This document shows positions 28,675-33,364 of a stretch of 33,364 nt of DNA, piece by piece. This stretch comes from Thermoflexus hugenholtzii JAD2 (GTDB lineage Bacteria > Chloroflexota > Anaerolineae > J036 > Brachytrichaceae). Where the stretch lies: assembly GCA_945877855.1 (NCBI GenBank), contig CAMDWA010000034.1, forward strand, positions 1-33,364. Reading direction: 5' to 3'. The notes under the pieces were generated by a model that saw only the letters and a program-made list of their open reading frames with translations, made no database searches and was not told the DNA's origin. Within the stretch, counting starts at the first letter, position 1. The number at the start of each line of letters is the position of its first letter. Both the position numbers and the translations under genes were made by a program.

Positions 28675-30048
28675 ATGGAATTCCAATCATTTGATGCCTA
28701 TTTAACCGAACATCGTGAACGTTTGTTAGAAGACTATAAAGATTTTTTGCGGCAACCTAGCGTTGCGGCAACCGGGCAAGGGATCGTAGATATGGCGGCA
28801 TTGGTTGCTCGCCGTTTAAGTGGTCTTGGCTTTAGTGTAAAAGTAGTGCCAACAGAAGGTGACGCGCCGCCTGTGGTGTGGGCAGAACTGGGCGAAGGCG
28901 ACAAGGAATTATTGATTTACAACCACTATGATGTGCAACCTGCCGAGCCTCTTGAGTTGTGGGAATCACCACCCTTTGAGCCAACTATACGCAATGGCAA
29001 AATTTATGCGCGTGGTGCGTCTGATGATAAAGGCGAATTAGTGACACGTATTCATGCCATCGAAGCTTGGCTAAAAACCCAAGGGCCACTGCCATTCAAA
29101 ATTAAATGGTTGATCGAAGGCGAAGAAGAAATTAGTAGCCCGCATTTGCATGGGTGGGTTGAAAAACATATTGATTGGCTCAAAAAGCCGGATGGTCGCC
29201 CGATGGATGGTTGTATTTGGGAGTTTGGTGGTTTTGATGATAAAGGGCGTTTTACTTTAACGATGGGTGTTAAGGGGATTTGTTACCTCGAATTACACGC
29301 CAAGGCTGTTTCCCATGATTTGCATTCATCGTTAGCCGCCTTAGCCCCTAATGCTGCTTGGCGTTTGACATGGGCATTAAGCACCATTAAGAATAGCGAT
29401 GAACGAATTTTGATTGATGGTTATTATGACCATGTGCGGCAGCCGACCGAAGATGAACTAGATGTATTATTTGCAATGCCATTTGAAGAGCAGGTGATGA
29501 AAGAGAAATGGCAAATTTCAGATTTTGTCACTGGTGTCACGGGTTTTGACGCAGTTAGACGTTTATATTTTCAACCAACCGCCACTATTTGTGGGCTTAC
29601 AAGTGGTTGGGAAGGCGTTGGGGCAAAAACCGTGTTACCTGCGAAAGCGATGGCTAAAATTGATTTTCGACTTGTGCCCAATCTGACTCCCGAAATTGTG
29701 GTCGATTTGTTACGCAAACATTTGGATAAACACGGGTTTAATGATATTGAAATTAAACTTTTGGGTGGATATCGGGCTGAAATTAGCGATGTAAATGCCC
29801 CAATCGTGAGCGCCTGCGCGCGCGCCAGTGAAATTGTGCACAAACAAACACCTGTAAAACAATTATTGAGCGCTGGCAGTGGACCGATGTGGTCATTGTC
29901 ATCTTTTATTGGTGGCGTGCCAGTCGTTTGTGCTGGTATCGGGCATCCTAATGCACTTGTGCATTCGCCAAATGAGAATGCCATCATTAAGAACTATGAA
30001 GAAGGGATGCGTTATTTTGGCGTATTTATGGATGAATTTGCAAAATAA
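28675..30048 (+). CDS. M20 family peptidase (dipeptidase-like)
   Basis: A 457-residue zinc peptidase of the M20 group related to carnosinase/CNDP2-type dipeptidases. Metal motifs: YNHYDVQP (His84, Asp86), GRGASDDKG-like ARGASDDKGE (Asp117), and EGEEEISS (Glu150/151). The lid domain includes HDLHSS. The C-terminal His is in GIGHPNALVHSPNE. Start at 28675 (MEFQSFDAYL). It differs from the M20 gene at 2646 in size and motif detail. The plus strand here is G-rich, whereas the first M20 gene is C-rich on the same strand. A terminator and parS-type site follow. Confidence 0.88.
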   Translation: MEFQSFDAYLTEHRERLLEDYKDFLRQPSVAATGQGIVDMAALVARRLSGLGFSVKVVPTEGDAPPVVWAELGEGDKELLIYNHYDVQPAEPLELWESPPFEPTIRNGKIYARGASDDKGELVTRIHAIEAWLKTQGPLPFKIKWLIEGEEEISSPHLHGWVEKHIDWLKKPDGRPMDGCIWEFGGFDDKGRFTLTMGVKGICYLELHAKAVSHDLHSSLAALAPNAAWRLTWALSTIKNSDERILIDGYYDHVRQPTEDELDVLFAMPFEEQVMKEKWQISDFVTGVTGFDAVRRLYFQPTATICGLTSGWEGVGAKTVLPAKAMAKIDFRLVPNLTPEIVVDLLRKHLDKHGFNDIEIKLLGGYRAEISDVNAPIVSACARASEIVHKQTPVKQLLSAGSGPMWSLSSFIGGVPVVCAGIGHPNALVHSPNENAIIKNYEEGMRYFGVFMDEFAK

Positions 30049-30058
30049 AGCGATATGA

Positions 30059-30090
30059 AGAAATCGGGTTTCTGAAGAAACCCGATTTCT
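30059..30090. terminator. Terminator hairpin after the M20 gene
   Basis: Perfect 15-bp inverted repeat AGAAATCGGGTTTCT / AGAAACCCGATTTCT around GA. It lies between the convergent M20 peptidase and FecCD-type permease genes, so it can serve both. Confidence 0.75.
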
Positions 30091-30104
30091 AACACAAATG
30101 ACAA

Positions 30105-30120
30105 TGTTTCACGTGAAACA
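30105..30120. other. parS-type site 2 (ParB/Spo0J binding)
   Basis: TGTTTCACGTGAAACA, identical to the copy at 28384 and 1.72 kb away. It is intergenic, immediately before the stop codon (minus strand) of the permease gene. Confidence 0.88.
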
Positions 30121-31146
30121 TTATGAAAATCGATTTTTTCGCAAAATCACCCAAATAATGAGGGGAGCGCCAATTAAAGAGGTAACTGAATTTAACGGCA
30201 AAATGATCGAAATACCCGGAAGTTGTGTTAAAAGGTCAAAAATTAGCGCAAGTAATGCCCCTAAGATCGCCACTGCGGGAATTAATCGGCGATGGTCTGA
30301 TGTATTAAGTAATGCACGAGCGAAATGAGGAACAGCCACACCCAAAAAACCGATTGGCCCACAAAACGCAGTGATAGACCCGGCCAATAAACTTGCACTG
30401 GCGATGATCCACCAACGGGCTTTGCGTACATTAACTCCCATACTGCTCGCGTAATTTTCACCCAGCAAGAGTGCATTTAACGGTTTTGCGCAAAAAAATG
30501 ACACAATTAGCCCTAAACAGACAGCAACCGTTAACATTGTCAGGTTATCCCATGTTACACCACCAAAACTGCCGAGTAACCAGCCATTAAATGCCTGCAC
30601 TTGCTCTGGCACACTCATGTATATCATCAAGCTGACTAAGGCGCTGATTGCGTAACCCATCATAAGGCCGATGATGAGCAAGGCCACCATATTTCGCAAA
30701 TTGCGTGAGGCGAGCATGACCAGCACAAAAACGAACGCTGAGCCGAGGCTGGCAGCCAAAATAAGCCCTACACCCCCAAGCACATCTAGCCTCGGCAGTA
30801 TTGCTTTACCCGCTACACCTGTCCCAAGTATCAAGATTGCTACCCCCAATGTTGCACCTGAACTGATGCCCAGCACATATGGATCTGCTAAGGGATTTCG
30901 AAAAATCGTTTGCATATTTAGCCCACTAACCGCTAAACTGGCTCCTGCTAAGACCGCCGTAATCGCTTTCGGCAAACGTAATGTCAAAATAATCGTAGAC
31001 CAAGTGTCAATATCGGCCTCGCCGCCTAAAAAAACGCGAAATACATTATTAAGCGGAATACTTACTGGCCCGACAGACACAGACAAAAAAAACGCTGCAA
31101 TTGTTGCAGCGAATAAAGGCAATAACCATAAATGACGCTTTAACAC
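30121..31146 (-). CDS. FecCD/BtuC-type ABC transporter permease
   Basis: A 341-residue permease with about nine to ten membrane helices, of the family importing siderophores, heme or cobalamin. Motifs GASLAVSGLNMQTIFRNPLADP and SSGATLGVAI match BtuC/FecCD. Start GTG at 31146, three nt after the cobyric acid synthase stop, so the genes are almost certainly cotranscribed. This context favours corrinoid uptake (BtuC role). The ATP-binding and binding-protein genes are not in the window and may lie to the right, beyond the cut. The proposed substrate is an inference. Confidence 0.88.
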   Translation of the reverse strand: MLKRHLWLLPLFAATIAAFFLSVSVGPVSIPLNNVFRVFLGGEADIDTWSTIILTLRLPKAITAVLAGASLAVSGLNMQTIFRNPLADPYVLGISSGATLGVAILILGTGVAGKAILPRLDVLGGVGLILAASLGSAFVFVLVMLASRNLRNMVALLIIGLMMGYAISALVSLMIYMSVPEQVQAFNGWLLGSFGGVTWDNLTMLTVAVCLGLIVSFFCAKPLNALLLGENYASSMGVNVRKARWWIIASASLLAGSITAFCGPIGFLGVAVPHFARALLNTSDHRRLIPAVAILGALLALIFDLLTQLPGISIILPLNSVTSLIGAPLIIWVILRKNRFS

Positions 31147-31149
31147 AAA

Positions 31150-32628
31150 TTAACCTAGATTTTTGTCTTTAAACCAACCTGTTGCTTCAATTTGAGCCGC
31201 AACATGATCTAACTCTGCATCCATAATCGCCTCCCAATCAACAGACTGACCTTGCCAGCCAATCGATTGTAGCCAAGTTTGGCGATAAGCTGTATTTTTG
31301 AGCAAATCATGTAAATACACGCCAATTACATTTGCTTGTTGCCAACCTAAGGCATTTGATGCATCCTTATTTTCTGCTTTTTTCGTTATATTGGCTGCAT
31401 TATTGCTTAAACCTAATAAATGTGCTTGTGCGCGGTTGCCTGCAATTGTATGCCCATGATGAATTTCATAACCTTGCACATTTCCCCCATTTACCCACTG
31501 CACCGTGCATTGTTGCGTGATTTTATGTGGCAATAATTCAGTTGAAACATCTAGCAACCCTAAACCAGCCATGTCCCCATCTTCTAAATTGTGAGGGTCG
31601 CGCAATTCTTGGCCCAATAATTGCATGCCGCCGCAGATGCCCAAGATCATTTTGCCACGGCGTGCTGCTTGGGTGACATCGGCAGCTAAACCGCTGCGAC
31701 GTAAATAATGCAAACTTGCGGCTGTATTTTTGCTGCCCGGAAGAATAATTGCATCGTAGTCATCTAATGATTCTCGTTCTCGAATAGGAACCAGATTTAT
31801 ACCTTTTTCATCTAATAATGGATCAAACTCATCAAAATTGCTGGCATAAGGATAAGCAATAAGTGCAATATTGATGGTTTTTCCATCTTTTTTCAATAAA
31901 GAACGATGATGTAGCGTATCTTCTTCAGCGAGCCGATGAGGTAACATTGGCACAATTGCAACAGTTGGCACGCCAGTTTGTTTTTCGAGCCATTCCATCG
32001 CATTTCCTAACAATTTTGGGTCTCCGCGAAATTTATTAAGCACAAAACCTTTGACCAAAGCTTGCTCTTTTTGACTAAAACACATAAAAGTGCCTAAAAG
32101 ATGTGCAAATGAGCCACCGCGATCAATATCTGAAACGAGATAAACATCGGCCTGACATTCAAGCGCTACGCTCATGTTGACGATATCACGTTGACGTAAA
32201 TTTATTTCTGCTGGGCTACCTGCTCCTTCAATAATAACCAAGTCATATTCACGAATGAGGCTATGTAGCGCATCACAAACGATCGGCCATAATTTTGGCA
32301 TTCGCTCCATCCACGCGGTTTTTGTGATTTCGGGGTCATATTTGCCATTGACAATCACTTGGCTAAAAGTATCGCTGCTTGGTTTTAGCAATACCGGGTT
32401 CATGCTTACTTGTGGTGTTACTCTTGCCGCAAGTGCTTGTAAATATTGTGCCCGCCCTATTTCGCCGCCATTTGGGGTAACGGCGGCGTTATTGCTCATA
32501 TTTTGGGCTTTAAATGGGGCAACCCGCACCCCGCGATTTGAAAATAATCGACAGATACCAGCGCTTAAAAACGATTTTCCCGCATCACTGGTACAGCCCA
32601 TAATCATAATTGGGCGATGTTTGCTCAT
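31150..32628 (-). CDS. cobQ: Cobyric acid synthase (CobQ/CbiP)
   Basis: A 492-residue enzyme that amidates adenosylcobyrinic acid a,c-diamide at four side chains using glutamine and ATP, in cobalamin synthesis. The N-terminal P-loop-like domain is MGCTSDAGKSFLSAG, followed by KAQNMSNNA. The glutaminase domain has LPGSKNTA, GICGGMQLLGQ (catalytic Cys) and a His in YEIHHGHT. Start at the ATG at 32628, which overlaps the preceding gene's stop as ATGA, giving translational coupling. It lies in a three-gene operon with a nuclease-fold protein upstream and a permease downstream. Normal family length. Confidence 0.93.
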   Translation of the reverse strand: MSKHRPIMIMGCTSDAGKSFLSAGICRLFSNRGVRVAPFKAQNMSNNAAVTPNGGEIGRAQYLQALAARVTPQVSMNPVLLKPSSDTFSQVIVNGKYDPEITKTAWMERMPKLWPIVCDALHSLIREYDLVIIEGAGSPAEINLRQRDIVNMSVALECQADVYLVSDIDRGGSFAHLLGTFMCFSQKEQALVKGFVLNKFRGDPKLLGNAMEWLEKQTGVPTVAIVPMLPHRLAEEDTLHHRSLLKKDGKTINIALIAYPYASNFDEFDPLLDEKGINLVPIRERESLDDYDAIILPGSKNTAASLHYLRRSGLAADVTQAARRGKMILGICGGMQLLGQELRDPHNLEDGDMAGLGLLDVSTELLPHKITQQCTVQWVNGGNVQGYEIHHGHTIAGNRAQAHLLGLSNNAANITKKAENKDASNALGWQQANVIGVYLHDLLKNTAYRQTWLQSIGWQGQSVDWEAIMDAELDHVAAQIEATGWFKDKNLG

Positions 32629-33364
32629 GGGCGTGTTTGAGCGCAGGCTGACCATAGGCCGGCACGGGCGTTAACGGCATTTTTTTGGGCCGTTGTTAAT
32701 CGTTCTGTTAGTGTCGTGTTTAACGATGCTGGTTGAATACGTGCTGCGCCTTTGCTCAATAACTCTTCGTTGATGAGTTTATTGTTGCTTAGGTAGACCA
32801 ATCGTAATAAATTACCGGCTGAATCGGTATTTGTCGTGCTTTGCTCAAGTGTAACCGTTTGCCCAGTAACCAATTGACGGTTTAATGTTGTCGCATTTGC
32901 TGCATAGCATTGGGTACCAGTGGGTGCGCTGATCCCTAAATAGCGTACTCGTCGCCGCGTAGTGCCGATCGTGACATCAATCGTATCGCCATTTACAACT
33001 GCTGCTACTTTGGCTGTGGTTAGTGGCCCACGTGTTGCGGTCGGCGCAATAGTTGGGGCCGCAGTCGGTGCGACCGTTGGTATTGGCGAAGGTGTTGCTG
33101 CGGGCGATGGCGTGGCCGTTGCTATCATTGTTGTTGGGGATGGCAGTGCCGTTGGCATGGGGGTTATGCTTGCGTTGGCGGTGGGTGTTGATGTGGCTTT
33201 GATAAGCGTAATGGGAACCCCAGCCAAAGTTGGGGTTGGCGCGCTCCCCATTATTTGATTAATGACATTATCTAACGCCGTGTTGGGTCTGGCCGATTGT
33301 GTGCCACGTACCATCGGCAAAATAAATAATGGGCCAATAACGAGCAACGCACAAAGCGGTACGA
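32625..33364 (-). CDS. Exported SNase-fold protein, partial at right edge, catalytic residues replaced
   Basis: At least 245 residues; the frame is open to the window edge, so the true start is outside. It begins with a hydrophobic segment (ALLVIGPLFILPMV), then a long Pro/Thr/Ala linker (about residues 50-115, ATPSPAATPSP), then a staphylococcal-nuclease fold (about 110-235). Relative to SNase, the catalytic Asp40 and Glu43 appear as Ser and Thr (RYLGISAPTG) and Arg87 as Asn (DSAGNLLRLVYL); only the first Arg is kept. It is therefore probably not an active nuclease of the usual mechanism. It sits upstream of and overlaps cobQ by 4 bp, perhaps by chance of operon organisation. Confidence 0.75.
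   Translation of the reverse strand, partial: VPLCALLVIGPLFILPMVRGTQSARPNTALDNVINQIMGSAPTPTLAGVPITLIKATSTPTANASITPMPTALPSPTTMIATATPSPAATPSPIPTVAPTAAPTIAPTATRGPLTTAKVAAVVNGDTIDVTIGTTRRRVRYLGISAPTGTQCYAANATTLNRQLVTGQTVTLEQSTTNTDSAGNLLRLVYLSNNKLINEELLSKGAARIQPASLNTTLTERLTTAQKNAVNARAGLWSACAQTRP

Overview
The window looks like a chromosomal segment from a moderate-GC, probably filamentous or soil/freshwater bacterium. The best taxonomic guess is Chloroflexota. The hints are secreted proteins with Pro/Thr-rich 'PTPTP' linkers, a C-terminal VYLPMMLK tail of the kind common on Chloroflexota exported proteins, and a Chloroflexota-like mix of XRE-TPR regulators. The assignment is an inference; there is no rRNA gene to test it. 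No phage, transposase or CRISPR array was seen. Most of the window reads as ordinary housekeeping and accessory chromosome, apart from two regions.

Region 1 (about 4.5-11.15 kb, all on the minus strand) is the most interesting. It holds a four-gene isoprenoid set: a polyprenyl diphosphate synthase, a two-domain geosmin synthase, a Family 2 (2B-type) encapsulin shell protein with an internal cyclic-nucleotide-binding-like domain, and a type 2 isopentenyl-diphosphate isomerase. The cyclase carries three copies of a (S/T)GLGT(A/S) motif, one in the linker between its two catalytic domains and two in a disordered C-terminal tail. These resemble the loading motif of terpene cyclases packaged in Family 2B shells. 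My reading is a protein nanocompartment for geosmin synthesis: isomerase and prenyl synthase supply farnesyl diphosphate, and the cyclase is housed in the shell.

Region 2 (about 21.9-30.2 kb) looks like the replication-origin neighbourhood. A gene-free, AT-rich stretch at 21.85-22.29 kb contains a cluster of DnaA-box-like 9-mers. Plus-strand composition shifts from C-rich to G-rich across it. Two exact 16-bp parS-type sites (ParB/Spo0J binding) lie at 28.38 and 30.10 kb. No dnaA, dnaN, parA or parB gene is in the window.

Layout, left to right: small lipoprotein; XRE-TPR regulator; M20 peptidase; small secreted repeat protein; the encapsulin/terpene cluster; conserved small protein; aminoglycoside-phosphotransferase-like kinase; KimA-type potassium transporter with a structured, terminator-bearing leader; 23S rRNA methyltransferase (RlmB type); hisA; carboxylesterase; large secreted clan GH-A glycosidase; aldo/keto reductase; DUF1499 protein; origin candidate; secreted PLD/lamin-tail protein; SDR; metallophosphoesterase; ComEA-like lipoprotein; rfbD; tRNA-Arg(UCG); second M20 peptidase; and a minus-strand operon of a nuclease-fold lipoprotein or exported protein (cut by the right edge), cobyric acid synthase and a BtuC/FecCD permease. 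Strong hairpins separate most units. A roughly 85-bp dispersed repeat with a covarying palindrome occurs twice.
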